A DNA stretch of 64,000 nucleotides from RGIG6919 sp045531905 (GCA_045531905.1 JAZSEY010000002.1:57537-121536); one strand, 5' to 3'; shown: positions 44,011-52,722, counted from the first letter of the stretch. A program made the numbers and translations. Notes: generated by a model not told the origin, from the letters alone.

Positions 44011-45354
44011 ATGAAGGATATGACAAAGGGTTCACCAGCCAAGTTGATATTGTTTTTTACAATACCGTTATTTCTTGGAAATGTGGTGCAACAATTTTAT
44101 AATCTGGCAGATATGAAGCTGGTGGGTTACTATCTGGGAACCGATATGTTTGCTGCAGTAGGTGCAGCCACTCCGATTGCACATCTGTTTATCAGTTTGT
44201 TAAATGGTATGTGTAGCGGATTTTCACTGATGATTGCAAAATTCTTTGGTGCCAATGATGAAAACGGTACAAAACATAGTATTGCGGCTTGTATGATTCT
44301 ATCAGCATTTACCGCAATTATGCTGACTGTATTAGGGGTGTTGTTTGCGGAGCCGGTGCTTCGATTTTTGAATACGCCGGAGCAGATTTTAAAGCCTGCC
44401 TGCGAGTATTTAACAATTATCTTTGCAGGTATGACCTTTACTGTGATGTACAATATGTGTGCAGGTATTTTAAGAGCCTTTGGAAATTCTAAGATACCAC
44501 TGTACTTTTTGATACTCTCAGCAATGTTTAATATTGGTTTGGATATTGTCTTTATTAAATATCTGCATTTTGGCGTTAAGGGAGCGGCCCTTGCCACTGT
44601 GATTGCCCAGAGCTTGGCAGGTATCCTTTGCTTTATTTACATGATGTTACACTGTCCGGAGGTGCGTGTGAAGAGAGCGCATTTTGCTGTGCCAGTTAAG
44701 CTGCTTGGGGATATGTATGCACAGGGGCTTTCCATGGGATTCATGTTTGCCATTGTGAATTTTGGAACCGTATTTTTGCAAAGCGCCATCAATGGCTTCG
44801 GCACGGATATTATTGCGGCCCATACTGCGGCAAGAAAGATTAGTGATGTGTACATGATGCCACTTTCTTCCTTTGGTGTAGGTGCGGCAACCTTCGCCAG
44901 TCAGAATTATGGCGCAGGAAAGTACGACAGAATCAAAAAGGGCGTGTTTGAGACATTATTGATGACCTTCGTATGGTCTGCTTTAGTTGTGGTGGTTACA
45001 TATCTGTTTGCCAGACCGATTATCACCATGATGGCAAGTACGACCGAGCCTGCAATCGTAGATACAGCAGTGCGATATCTCCGTTGGGATACTCCATTTT
45101 ACTGTGTGTTATGCATTGTTTTAGTCGTGAGAAATGTATTGCAGGGCTTGAATGTTAAGATAATGACACTGTTCTCCAGCGTATTGGAGTTAATCGGAAA
45201 AGTAGTGGTAGTATTGGTGTTTGCACCGAAAATCGGCTATTTTGCGGTAATTTTATCAGAGCCACTCATCTGGATTGTGATGATGTTCTGGTTAATATTA
45301 ACTTTTTTTGTGAATTGGAAAAAAATCGTTGCCAACGGTCCCAAAGTTGCATAA
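44011..45354 (+). CDS. MATE family efflux transporter
   Basis: This 447-residue, twelve-helix protein has the MATE opening MKDMTKGSPAKLILFFTIPLF and the second-half DVYMMPLSSFGVGAATFASQNYGAGKY, typical of the DinF/MepA-like branch. I chose ATG 44011 (MKDMTKG) because the family starts there and GGGAG precedes it; the track-length form from 43942 would add a hydrophobic extension of doubtful value. It exports cationic drugs or toxins; the substrate is unknown. It stands alone. Confidence 0.92.
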   Translation: MKDMTKGSPAKLILFFTIPLFLGNVVQQFYNLADMKLVGYYLGTDMFAAVGAATPIAHLFISLLNGMCSGFSLMIAKFFGANDENGTKHSIAACMILSAFTAIMLTVLGVLFAEPVLRFLNTPEQILKPACEYLTIIFAGMTFTVMYNMCAGILRAFGNSKIPLYFLILSAMFNIGLDIVFIKYLHFGVKGAALATVIAQSLAGILCFIYMMLHCPEVRVKRAHFAVPVKLLGDMYAQGLSMGFMFAIVNFGTVFLQSAINGFGTDIIAAHTAARKISDVYMMPLSSFGVGAATFASQNYGAGKYDRIKKGVFETLLMTFVWSALVVVVTYLFARPIITMMASTTEPAIVDTAVRYLRWDTPFYCVLCIVLVVRNVLQGLNVKIMTLFSSVLELIGKVVVVLVFAPKIGYFAVILSEPLIWIVMMFWLILTFFVNWKKIVANGPKVA

Positions 45355-45389
45355 ACTATATATAAGCAGAAGTAAAGCCAGAGTGAAAT

Positions 45390-45524
45390 ATGTGTAGGGT
45401 TGCAGGATTTGCCTTTTTTTTCATAGCATTGGGAATCTTGATTGGATTTTTTCTCAGTGATTTTTGTGCTTTTTTAGCTTTGGTATTGTTTTTGCTTCTT
45501 GCATACATGTTGTTTTGCAAGTGA
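45390..45524 (+). CDS. Possible 44-residue membrane peptide
   Basis: An ATG-started frame of 44 codons encodes MCRVAGFAFFFIALGILIGFF and a second helix ending LAYMLFCK, two close hydrophobic helices. It lies in the gap between the MATE and amidase genes, with only a weak ribosome site (AGAGTGAA). The composition is strongly hydrophobic rather than random, which supports a real small membrane protein, but no homologue is known to me. Confidence 0.4.
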   Translation: MCRVAGFAFFFIALGILIGFFLSDFCAFLALVLFLLLAYMLFCK

Positions 45525-45559
45525 CATAGGATGAATTTTGCGAACAGGGGAAGAATACT

Positions 45560-46336
45560 TTGGATAAAGTCAGAAGAGGTTTGGCACGGTCTTTGGCGTA
45601 TTTATATGTGTATGCCAGGCGTTTTAGATATGCGATATTAACAGTGATGGTGTTGTTATTTTTCTTTTCACCATCAGTGATGTATGAAATCAATGAGGCA
45701 CAGGAGGCAAAGGCATATAATCAATTTACATTGGTTAAGCCTGAGAAGCCTCGATTAGCCAGTGACAATTATATCAATGGATGGTTGTATGTGATGTTAG
45801 ATCCTGGTCACGGTGGCGAAGACCCGGGCTGTAATTTCGGTAAGGTCATGGAAAAGGATGTGACCATGCAGGTGGCGAAAAAGGTTGCCATATTGCTGGA
45901 ACAGCATAAGGTAAAGATTGTGTTTGCCAGAGAAGGGGATGCCACGGTGGACAAGTATGACCGAGTTCGGTATGCCAATCGCGAAAAGGTGGATATCTAT
46001 GTGAGTATTCACTGTAATTCCTTGGAGCGTGGTACGATGCAGGGAATTGAGACCTATTGGGGACCATGGAAGCGAGAAGGTCAGTTCTTAGCAACTGCCA
46101 TACATAATGCAACGGTAAAAAGCACCAATGCCAATGATATCTTTGTCAGAAGTAAGGAATTTGCAGTTGTCAGACATACAAAGATGGCGTCTGCACTGAT
46201 AGAGATTGGATATTTGTCTGACCCGGAGGAGAGAAAAAAATTGACCTCATCCGGATATCAGCAACTGGTAGCGGAAGGCATTACCAATGGAGTTTTGGAA
46301 TTTGCAGCATCCTATCTGGAAAAAGAAGAACCATAA
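45560..46336 (+). CDS. N-acetylmuramoyl-L-alanine amidase (Amidase_3)
   Basis: This zinc amidase cleaves the bond between N-acetylmuramic acid and the stem peptide in peptidoglycan. The 258-residue protein has an N-terminal signal/anchor helix (residues about 19-36), the first Zn histidine in LDPGHGGEDPG, Glu in GKVMEKDV, His in SIHCNS and the Glu in ALIEIGYLSD. It begins with TTG after AGGGGAAG. It ends in a bidirectional terminator shared with dinB. Confidence 0.93.
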   Translation: MDKVRRGLARSLAYLYVYARRFRYAILTVMVLLFFFSPSVMYEINEAQEAKAYNQFTLVKPEKPRLASDNYINGWLYVMLDPGHGGEDPGCNFGKVMEKDVTMQVAKKVAILLEQHKVKIVFAREGDATVDKYDRVRYANREKVDIYVSIHCNSLERGTMQGIETYWGPWKREGQFLATAIHNATVKSTNANDIFVRSKEFAVVRHTKMASALIEIGYLSDPEERKKLTSSGYQQLVAEGITNGVLEFAASYLEKEEP

Positions 46337-46373
46337 CAAAACCCACAGAATGTTCTATTCTGTGGGTTTTGTT
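46335..46373. terminator. Bidirectional terminator between the amidase gene and dinB
   Basis: AACAAAACCCACAGAAT (46335-46351) and its exact complement (46357-46373) form a 17-bp stem with A and T tracts on both sides. Confidence 0.9.
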
Positions 46374-47635
46374 ATGCCGTTACGCTTAGCTTTGTTGATG
46401 CCTCCGGTCATGTGTTGTTCCTTGGCATCTAAAAAGCAGGCTCGCATGATAGAATCCTCACCGTATTTGCCACGAATGGCATCAATGGCAGAGTTTAGCT
46501 TGGAAAGCTTCTCCGACTGCTGGTGACTGGAAAATAAATCTAACTGTTCATAGGATTCACTGGTGGCGTGAGCAGTCTGTACGCCCAATTGTCTAATGGG
46601 CTTTTTGTTCCAGAGTTGGTCAAATAACTGGCAGGCTGCCCGGTAAATCTGTTCCGTAATGTCTGTGGTAGAGTCCAGCGTGCACTGTCTGGAAGCATGA
46701 TGAAACTCATAATCCACAATGGATACAGATACCGTTCGGATATAGGCGTGGTCTGCCCGGATACGGGCGCCTACCGTCTCACAAAGGGAGAGCAATACCC
46801 GCTTTGCGGTGGTGGCATCTGTCACATCAAAGGAAATGGTGAGAGAATTGCCGTAGCCCTTATTCGCCTCTACTGTGGCAGAAACGGTACCGTCATCAAT
46901 GCCATTGGCGTAGTTATAAATAGTGTGACCATGCTTCTTAAAATGTGCCTCTAGAATATCTGGCGAAGTATGCGCCAAATCATAAATAGAATGAATGCCA
47001 AGACCGTGTAATCGTCTGGCGGTGGCACGTCCTACAAAGAATAAATCTTCGATAGGCAAAGGCCAGAGCTTGGTGTCTATCTCATGAGGAAATAGGGTGT
47101 GAACCTTATTAGGCTTCTCAAAGTCAGAGGCCATCTTGGCTAACAGTTTGTTGGTGGAGACGCCGATATTCACGGTAAAGCCCAGTTCCTGATAGATAAT
47201 ATCCTTAAGCTGTGAGGCAAATAGCACAGGTGAGCCTAGGAGCTTACTGGTACCTGTCATATTGCAAAATGCTTCATCGATACTATATTGTTCCACAACA
47301 GGGGCATATCGGGATAGCAGATTGATAAATGCCTTAGAGCTGGTGACATATAATTCGTAATTCGGTGGCGCAACCACCAAATCCGGACACTTCTCCCTGG
47401 CACGAATCAACGGCTCTCCGGTCTGAATATGGAACTTCTTGGCAGGCGTAGACTTGGCTAACACGATACCGTGTCGGTTCTTCTCACTGCCACCAATCAC
47501 AGAAGGAATCTCTCTCAAATCCACAGTATCACCCAGATGCATTACCCTGTGTGCCGCTTCCCAGCTTAAAAAGGCAGAGTTCACATCGATGTGGTAAATA
47601 ATATTCTCTTGTTCATGCTCCTGATATCCGGACAT
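46355..47635 (-). CDS. dinB: DNA polymerase IV-type Y-family translesion polymerase
   Basis: The 426-residue Y-family polymerase has the first catalytic Asp in YHIDVNSAFLSW (Asp17), YSIDEAF for the second acidic pair and the helix-hairpin-helix/little-finger region (FFVGRATARRLHGLGI). It copies damaged DNA with low fidelity. The sequence is nearer to the UvrX/UmuC-like group of Firmicutes than to E. coli DinB. AGAAAGGA precedes the ATG. A small gene lies 15 bases upstream behind a LexA-box promoter, so the pair should be SOS-induced. Confidence 0.93.
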   Translation of the reverse strand: MSGYQEHEQENIIYHIDVNSAFLSWEAAHRVMHLGDTVDLREIPSVIGGSEKNRHGIVLAKSTPAKKFHIQTGEPLIRAREKCPDLVVAPPNYELYVTSSKAFINLLSRYAPVVEQYSIDEAFCNMTGTSKLLGSPVLFASQLKDIIYQELGFTVNIGVSTNKLLAKMASDFEKPNKVHTLFPHEIDTKLWPLPIEDLFFVGRATARRLHGLGIHSIYDLAHTSPDILEAHFKKHGHTIYNYANGIDDGTVSATVEANKGYGNSLTISFDVTDATTAKRVLLSLCETVGARIRADHAYIRTVSVSIVDYEFHHASRQCTLDSTTDITEQIYRAACQLFDQLWNKKPIRQLGVQTAHATSESYEQLDLFSSHQQSEKLSKLNSAIDAIRGKYGEDSIMRACFLDAKEQHMTGGINKAKRNGITKPTE

Positions 47636-47650
47636 AGGACATTCCTTTCT

Positions 47651-47923
47651 CTAAGTCAGTAATTGAAAAATGAGCCAGCGATGAGAACGAATATTATACT
47701 TCAAGGTAAATAAACGGGACTCCTGTTCTAGAGTGCCGTAGCAGGTATAAATAATCTCATCCATGCCATTATAATGAATCTCTTTTGTACTTAGAATATC
47801 ATCAATGGACACAGTAATCAATCGGTGTTCGGCATTCTCGTAACGAAATCGAAGGGGCGTGAAATCCCCAAGCGTAGAGCAGGAGGCAATCAGTTGGACA
47901 GGGAGATTCAGTGTTGTATGCAT
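47651..47923 (-). CDS. Small protein upstream of dinB (YolD-like position)
   Basis: The 90-residue product begins MHTTLNLPVQLIASC and is beta-rich with no known catalytic motif. In Bacillus the equivalent place before a Y-family polymerase is held by YolD, an accessory subunit; this protein may be a distant relative, which is inference. I chose the ATG at 47923 because AAGGAGG lies just upstream. The longer frame starts inside the promoter. It is co-transcribed with dinB from the LexA-box promoter. Confidence 0.75.
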   Translation of the reverse strand: MHTTLNLPVQLIASCSTLGDFTPLRFRYENAEHRLITVSIDDILSTKEIHYNGMDEIIYTCYGTLEQESRLFTLKYNIRSHRWLIFQLLT

Positions 47924-47968
47924 GTATTCAGTCCTCCTTATTACAAACATAGTATCACCCTTGTACAC

Positions 47969-47997
47969 AGTATAGCAGAACAAATGTTCGAAGTAAA
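47969..47997 (-). promoter_or_regulatory. SOS promoter with LexA box
   Basis: On the minus strand TTTACT (-35) and TATACT (-10) are 17 bases apart, and the spacer holds GAAC-ATTT-GTTC, the Firmicutes LexA (DinR) box, at plus positions 47978-47989. Bound LexA would sit directly between the two promoter boxes. Confidence 0.85.
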
Positions 47998-48087
47998 GAG
48001 GTGGTTTCTGGTATTTATTCTTTTCATTTATCCAGAAAAATGGTATACTCAGGTTAGTGTATTCTAACACTAGAGGGAGGTATCAAC

Positions 48088-48726
48088 ATGTTAGAACATC
48101 AACACACAGATTGTGGTTTTTGCAGTGATGAGGTTTACTATCACGAGATTATAGAGTGTATCACCTGTGCATTGGATGCCAAGGACCCTTATACCGCCGG
48201 TCATTCTCAAAGAGTGAGTGATATGGCATTAAAGGTTTGTCAGCTGATAGGTGCCAGTGAAGAGCGAATGGAACAGATACATATTGCAGCACATTTACAT
48301 GACATTGGGAAAATTGGTGTGCCGGACGCAGTATTAAATAAAACTGAAAGATTGACGGATGAAGAATGGGAATACATTAAAAAACATCCGCAAATCGGTG
48401 CTGAGATATTAGGCAAATCCCATCGCCTAAGCGAGCTTTCAGATATTGTGCTCATGCACCATGAAAGATATGACGGCAAAGGATATCCCCTTGGAAAAAA
48501 AGGTGTGGAGATTCCGGTAGGTGCCAGAATTATAGCCATTTGCGATTCCATTGACGCCATGACGTCCAATCGTTGTTATCGTAAGGCGCATGATTTTGAT
48601 TTTTGCTATGAGGAAATTAAAAAGAACTTAGGCACCATGTACGACCCACATATTGGACAGTATGTGTTAGATCATTGGGAAGAAGTAATATCCGTGGTGA
48701 AAGAAGAAGTAGAATTGACATCGTGA
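48088..48726 (+). CDS. HD-GYP domain protein (c-di-GMP phosphodiesterase type)
   Basis: The 212 residues are one HD-GYP domain: the opening YTAGHSQRVSDMA, catalytic His71-Asp72 in HLHDIGKIGVPD and HHERYDGKGYP (124-134). Such proteins degrade cyclic di-GMP and so affect motility or biofilm. No sensor or receiver domain is attached. AGAGGGAGG precedes the ATG. The amylase gene follows 18 bases downstream; a joint role is not apparent. Confidence 0.9.
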   Translation: MLEHQHTDCGFCSDEVYYHEIIECITCALDAKDPYTAGHSQRVSDMALKVCQLIGASEERMEQIHIAAHLHDIGKIGVPDAVLNKTERLTDEEWEYIKKHPQIGAEILGKSHRLSELSDIVLMHHERYDGKGYPLGKKGVEIPVGARIIAICDSIDAMTSNRCYRKAHDFDFCYEEIKKNLGTMYDPHIGQYVLDHWEEVISVVKEEVELTS

Positions 48727-48744
48727 ATTTAGGAGGAAAAAGAT

Positions 48745-50457
48745 ATGGCATGGTATGACGAGGCAATATTTTATCACATTTACCCATTGGGAATGACAGG
48801 AGCACCAAAACAAAATGATTACGGCGAGCCGGTACATCGGTTGCCCACATTGCTTCCTTGGATTTCTCATATAAAGGCCATTGGCTGTAATGCCATTTAC
48901 ATTGGACCACTTTTTGAATCTGTGGGACATGGTTATGAGACCACAGATTATAAAAAATTAGACAGCAGATTAGGAACCAATGAAGATTTACAGAACTTTG
49001 TGGCAGAATGCCATAAGCAGGGAATCCGCGTGATTTTGGATGGCGTGTTCAATCACACCGGTCGCGATTTCTTTGCATTTCAGGATATTCAAAAGCATAG
49101 AGAACAGTCTAAGTACAAGGATTGGTATTGCAATGTAAACTTCGGTGGAAACAATTCATACAATGACGGTTTTTCCTATGAAAACTGGGGCGGATATGAT
49201 TTGCTTGTAAAATTGAATCAGCACAACCCGGCAGTTAAGGACTACATTTGTGATGTCATTCGGTTCTGGGTGAAGGAGTTTGACATTGATGGAATCCGTC
49301 TGGATGCAGCAGATGTTTTAGATTTCGAGTATATGAAGGCGCTTCGTAACGTGGCAAATGAAGTAAAGCAGGATTTCTGGCTGATGGGAGAAGTCATTCA
49401 TGGCAATTATTCCCGTTGGGCAAATGACGGAACCTTGCATTCTGTGACCAACTACATGCTTCACAAAGCATTGTATTCCGGTCATAATGACCACAATTAT
49501 TTTGAGGTTGCTCATACGATTAAATATGTGAGTGGTATGGTTGGTGATAATCTCAATCTCTATAGCTTTGTGGACAATCACGATGTAGAGCGTATCTATA
49601 CCAAATTAGTAAATAAGGCACATTTTACACCTGTACATGTAATGCTGTATACCTTGCCGGGTATACCATCTCTTTACTACGGTTCCGAGTTCGGTATCGA
49701 AGGCAGAAAAGAACAGTATTCGGATGATTCCTTAAGACCGGAATTGCATTACGAGGATTACAAGGATGCGGTTGATACAAATCCTTACACAAAGCTCATT
49801 GCGGCTCTTGGTAAGGTTCGTCAGAATACAAAACTTCTTTGTTATGGAGATTATCAGGAATTAGAGCTACAGACTACACATTTTGCATATGCGAGAACAT
49901 TAGATGGAAAGTCAGTCATCACAACAGTGAACAATGGCGATAACTCAGTTTCCATGAACCTCGCATGTGGTGCATCTGCGGAGTATGTAGGGGCATTAAC
50001 CGGTGAGCGGGTAACTGTAAATGGTGGTCGCATCCAGGTAACAGTACCAGCCAACTCCGGTGAAATCTGGTTGCCGGCTGAGCTTTGCGATGAAAGTTTT
50101 GCGCCTATTCAGACAGAAGAGATTCCAAAGGCCACAGAAGTGGTGAAGCCAGTGGAAGAACCAAAGGTAGAGGCAGAGGCTCCAAAGGTGGAGGAAATTG
50201 CTGCAGTGGAGAGCGTGGCTCCAGCGGAAGAGACTGCTCAGGAGCCTGAAAAAGTAGAAGTAGTTGTTCAGGAAGAAACTCAAGAAGTGGCATTGGATTT
50301 AAATAAACCATATGAAGAAATGACTGTGGAAGAGCTTCAGGAAGCTATTTTGGAAAAAATGAGAAAAAATGGTCCGGTGACGGATTATATGATGGGCACT
50401 GTAAGGGAGAATACCCATCAGGGTTCCTTGATTAATTGGGTGAGAAGTTTTAATTAA
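48745..50457 (+). CDS. GH13 alpha-amylase-family enzyme with charged C-terminal tail
   Basis: The first 430 residues form a GH13 barrel with nucleophile Asp187 (GIRLDAADVL), acid/base Glu216 (LMGEVIHG) and Asp280 (VDNHDVER), most like cyclomaltodextrinase or neopullulanase. There is no signal peptide, so it acts inside the cell on maltodextrin. From about residue 455 the sequence becomes a Glu/Pro/Val-rich, probably disordered tail, ending in a conserved-looking EEMTVEELQEAILEKM segment. That tail is unusual for GH13. GGAGGAAAAAG precedes the start. Confidence 0.9.
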   Translation: MAWYDEAIFYHIYPLGMTGAPKQNDYGEPVHRLPTLLPWISHIKAIGCNAIYIGPLFESVGHGYETTDYKKLDSRLGTNEDLQNFVAECHKQGIRVILDGVFNHTGRDFFAFQDIQKHREQSKYKDWYCNVNFGGNNSYNDGFSYENWGGYDLLVKLNQHNPAVKDYICDVIRFWVKEFDIDGIRLDAADVLDFEYMKALRNVANEVKQDFWLMGEVIHGNYSRWANDGTLHSVTNYMLHKALYSGHNDHNYFEVAHTIKYVSGMVGDNLNLYSFVDNHDVERIYTKLVNKAHFTPVHVMLYTLPGIPSLYYGSEFGIEGRKEQYSDDSLRPELHYEDYKDAVDTNPYTKLIAALGKVRQNTKLLCYGDYQELELQTTHFAYARTLDGKSVITTVNNGDNSVSMNLACGASAEYVGALTGERVTVNGGRIQVTVPANSGEIWLPAELCDESFAPIQTEEIPKATEVVKPVEEPKVEAEAPKVEEIAAVESVAPAEETAQEPEKVEVVVQEETQEVALDLNKPYEEMTVEELQEAILEKMRKNGPVTDYMMGTVRENTHQGSLINWVRSFN

Positions 50458-50541
50458 GGGGAAATGTTGTTTTGTGTTATGTTTTATGAGCATATTGTAA
50501 AATTAAACATATAATAAAATATGAAAATGTAAAAAAATAGA

Positions 50542-50570
50542 TTGATAATTTTTGAAAAGTGTTTTATAAT
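50542..50570 (+). promoter_or_regulatory. Promoter of the 210-nt structured RNA
   Basis: TTGATA (50542-50547) and TATAAT (50565-50570) with a 17-base spacer. Confidence 0.75.
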
Positions 50571-50576
50571 ACAAGT

Positions 50577-50786
50577 AGGACAGAAATGCCTCGATGAAAG
50601 AGCATCGTAAAAAGTTGTGCTGCAGACGGAGCAGGGTAAAATCCGTTTCATCAGATGTCTTGAATGGATATCGAGCTTGGCAACTTGGATAAAGTTGTAG
50701 TCCACGTGGGGGACTTAATGATTTCCACGTCGTTTTGGGCATTTTAACTGGATGCCGAGGCTGACAACCAGCATAAAACTCTTTTT
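50577..50786 (+). ncRNA. Structured noncoding RNA of about 210 nt (raiA-motif candidate)
   Basis: Outer pairing GCCTCG (50588-50593) with CGAGGC (50756-50761) encloses several hairpins: CGATG/CATCG (50592-50607), ACGGA/TCCGT (50626-50646), CAACTT/AAGTTG (50681-50697) and ACGTGG/CCACGT (50704-50730). A T-run ends it near 50786. Length and multi-hairpin plan fit the raiA RNA motif of Clostridia better than 6S RNA, but I cannot run a covariance model. It lies in a 385-base gap and has its own promoter, so it is probably a free RNA and not a leader of the next gene. Confidence 0.6.
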
Positions 50787-50799
50787 ACAAAAACAAACT

Positions 50800-50827
50800 G
50801 AGGAGTGTGAATTCACACTCCTCTTTG
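50800..50827 (+). terminator. Perfect 24-bp palindromic hairpin
   Basis: GAGGAGTGTG and its complement with AATT in the centre (50800-50823), followed by TTTG. It probably ends transcription of the RNA before the next ribosome site. Confidence 0.7.
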
Positions 50828-50842
50828 CATTTAGAGGAGTAT

Positions 50843-51481
50843 ATGGCAACTAAACAAGAGAAGAAAAATGTTATACGAAAAGATATTATAGATTCAGCAA
50901 AAATCTACAGTAGAGATTTAGCAGGTAAGACTTTTCTTTATGTGTATGGAGAAGAATACTTTGAGGTATCTTTTCCGGTGGATCATTTTTTGCATTTAAC
51001 AGGGGTAGAAACAGTTCTTTCGGCAAAGGATTTCTATAAGAATGCGAAGAAAGGAATACTAACAAATAGTCAGTTTTACTTTTCGAACAGACATCCATAT
51101 GCAAATGCAAAGAAAAAACTACCATGTTTGAAAAGGTTACCTGAACTGACAAATGAAATAGTTTGTGTGCTCAAGGATATGAAAACCGTTACGATAATGT
51201 ACAAGATTAGTGTGACTAATTTGGAATTTACATTAGGTTTAACAGAAAACTTAGACAATTTTGGAAATAAGATTAATGATTTCTTTTTACCAATGTCATT
51301 AAGAGTAGAGGATTCTTCTGTAGAGAAAAGTGCAGACGGAGAAATTGTGGATTTTATTTTTGAAAAAGATGCAAGCAAACCTAAGTATAGCAATCTGATT
51401 GTTAAAGATCATACCAAGAATATTCCACATACTGTACATAATCTTATATCCGAAAATTTTTTAAGTTTGTTAAATGAATAG
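50843..51481 (+). CDS. PBECR4 domain nuclease-like protein
   Basis: The 212-residue protein matches the PBECR4 group (phage Barnase-EndoU-ColicinE5/D-RelE-like nucleases) in its core words VDHFLHLTGV, LSAKDFYKNAKKGIL, SNRHPYANAKKKL and LRVEDSS. Members are associated with phages and mobile elements and are predicted RNases or toxins. No catalytic residue assignment is secure from reading alone. ATG 50843 follows AGAGGAG. It is the first gene of the accessory island, and the codon use is slightly more AT-rich than upstream. Confidence 0.8.
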   Translation: MATKQEKKNVIRKDIIDSAKIYSRDLAGKTFLYVYGEEYFEVSFPVDHFLHLTGVETVLSAKDFYKNAKKGILTNSQFYFSNRHPYANAKKKLPCLKRLPELTNEIVCVLKDMKTVTIMYKISVTNLEFTLGLTENLDNFGNKINDFFLPMSLRVEDSSVEKSADGEIVDFIFEKDASKPKYSNLIVKDHTKNIPHTVHNLISENFLSLLNE

Positions 51482-51537
51482 TATATATGTACATATATAG
51501 AAGTGAAAATGTTGTTTTCATTAGGGGGGATATCACA

Positions 51538-51732
51538 TTGGCAAAGGGAACAAATCAAAAATTAAAGCTTATCTATCTTATGAAGATTATGCTGGAAAAA
51601 ACAGACGATAAGCACGGGCTGACTCGGACAGAGATTGAGCAGGAATTGGAACGGTATGGTGTCACTGCCGAAAGAAAGAGTTTGTATGATGATTTTGAGG
51701 CTCTGAGGGTATTTGGCATTGGGAGAGTGTAG
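51538..51732 (+). pseudogene. Truncated WYL-type HTH regulator
   Basis: The frame starts TTG at 51538 after GGGGGGATAT and encodes the N-terminal winged helix of a WYL-domain regulator (KLKLIYLMKIMLEKTDDKHGLT, then RKSLYDDFEALRVFG). In intact relatives the sequence continues for another 200 or more residues with the WYL ligand domain; here it stops 64 residues in, with an immediate terminator. It is a fragment, either decayed or deliberately short. Confidence 0.7.
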
Positions 51733-51759
51733 AAGAGGGGAATTTCCCTCTTCTTTTTT
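51732..51759 (+). terminator. Terminator after the regulator fragment
   Basis: GAAGAGGG (51732-51739) pairs with CCCTCTTC (51746-51753), followed by TTTTTT. Confidence 0.85.
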
Positions 51760-51781
51760 CATGTTGAATAAAAAATATAAT

Positions 51782-51835
51782 AGTGTCAAAACTAACAACA
51801 ACCCTATTGACACTGTGGATTTTGATAAATATAAT
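51782..51835 (+). promoter_or_regulatory. Promoter with operator of the kinase operon
   Basis: TTGACA (51807-51812) and TATAAT (51830-51835) are 17 bases apart. The inverted repeat AGTGTCAA (51782-51789)/TTGACACT (51807-51814) covers the -35 box, a typical place for autorepression. Confidence 0.75.
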
Positions 51836-51853
51836 ATAGTTGAGGTGGTAATT

Positions 51854-52708
51854 ATGGTGGATTATTCTAGATATCCTGATGGAAACAGATACTATTCTGG
51901 TGCTGAACGGAAAAAGTCTATTCTAATTTCAGGAAAGCCATATTTGATTAAATTTCAAAAGAACTCACGTGAAGGGTTGCGCTTTAATCATGTCTCCGAG
52001 TATTTGGGAAGTCATATTTTTTCATTGTTAGGAGTCGAAACGCAAGAAACATTTCTTGGCACTTATCGTGGTGAACAGGTTGTAGTTATACAAGATTTTC
52101 TCGATGAAGATGAAGTGTTTGTACCGTTTAATGGTGTTGGTGATAGTTCTTTAGAACAGGATAAAGAGAAATATCAATATTCTTATGAAGATATCATTGG
52201 CATGCTTCAGGATAATATCAAACTGACGGATGTGGAGCAGACTGTTGATTTGTTTTGGGATATGTTCATCATTGATGCTCTGATTGCTAATTTTGATCGT
52301 CATGGAAGTAATTGGGGGTTTATTAAAAAAGATAATAGATATAGGCTTTCTCCTATATTTGACAATGGCTCTAGTTTGTTTCCTCAACTGAATACAGATG
52401 AAAAAATCGATACAGTTCTTAATGATCTAGAAGAACTTGATATGCGAATTTTTAAATTTCCGACATCGCAAGTGAAATACAAAGGGAAAAAGAGTTCGTA
52501 TTTTGATATTATATCGAGTTTGGAATTTGAAGAATGTAATCATGCACTTGTAAGAATTGTAGAAAGAATTGATTTCGATAAAGTAAATAAACTGATTGAT
52601 TCCGTAGAAATTATTAGTGAAAAACGCAAGGCGTTTTATAAGATTATTCTGAAACAACGCTATGAGAAAATATTGCTTGAATCCTATAATAGATTGCATG
52701 CACGATAA
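51854..52708 (+). CDS. HipA/CtkA-like Ser/Thr kinase
   Basis: The 284-residue protein has the HipA-family catalytic core: DALIANFDRHGSNWGF (catalytic Asp and Asn) and LSPIFDNGSSLF (metal-binding Asp), with an N-terminal Lys in KPYLIKFQKNSREGL. It is shorter than E. coli HipA and closest to the CtkA type. HipA kinases phosphorylate translation factors or other proteins and act as toxins or regulators. I chose ATG 51854 after GAGGTGG; the in-frame extension to 51713 covers promoter and terminator. The next gene starts 15 bases later. Confidence 0.87.
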   Translation: MVDYSRYPDGNRYYSGAERKKSILISGKPYLIKFQKNSREGLRFNHVSEYLGSHIFSLLGVETQETFLGTYRGEQVVVIQDFLDEDEVFVPFNGVGDSSLEQDKEKYQYSYEDIIGMLQDNIKLTDVEQTVDLFWDMFIIDALIANFDRHGSNWGFIKKDNRYRLSPIFDNGSSLFPQLNTDEKIDTVLNDLEELDMRIFKFPTSQVKYKGKKSSYFDIISSLEFEECNHALVRIVERIDFDKVNKLIDSVEIISEKRKAFYKIILKQRYEKILLESYNRLHAR

Positions 52709-52722
52709 TGGAGGTGAGGCAC

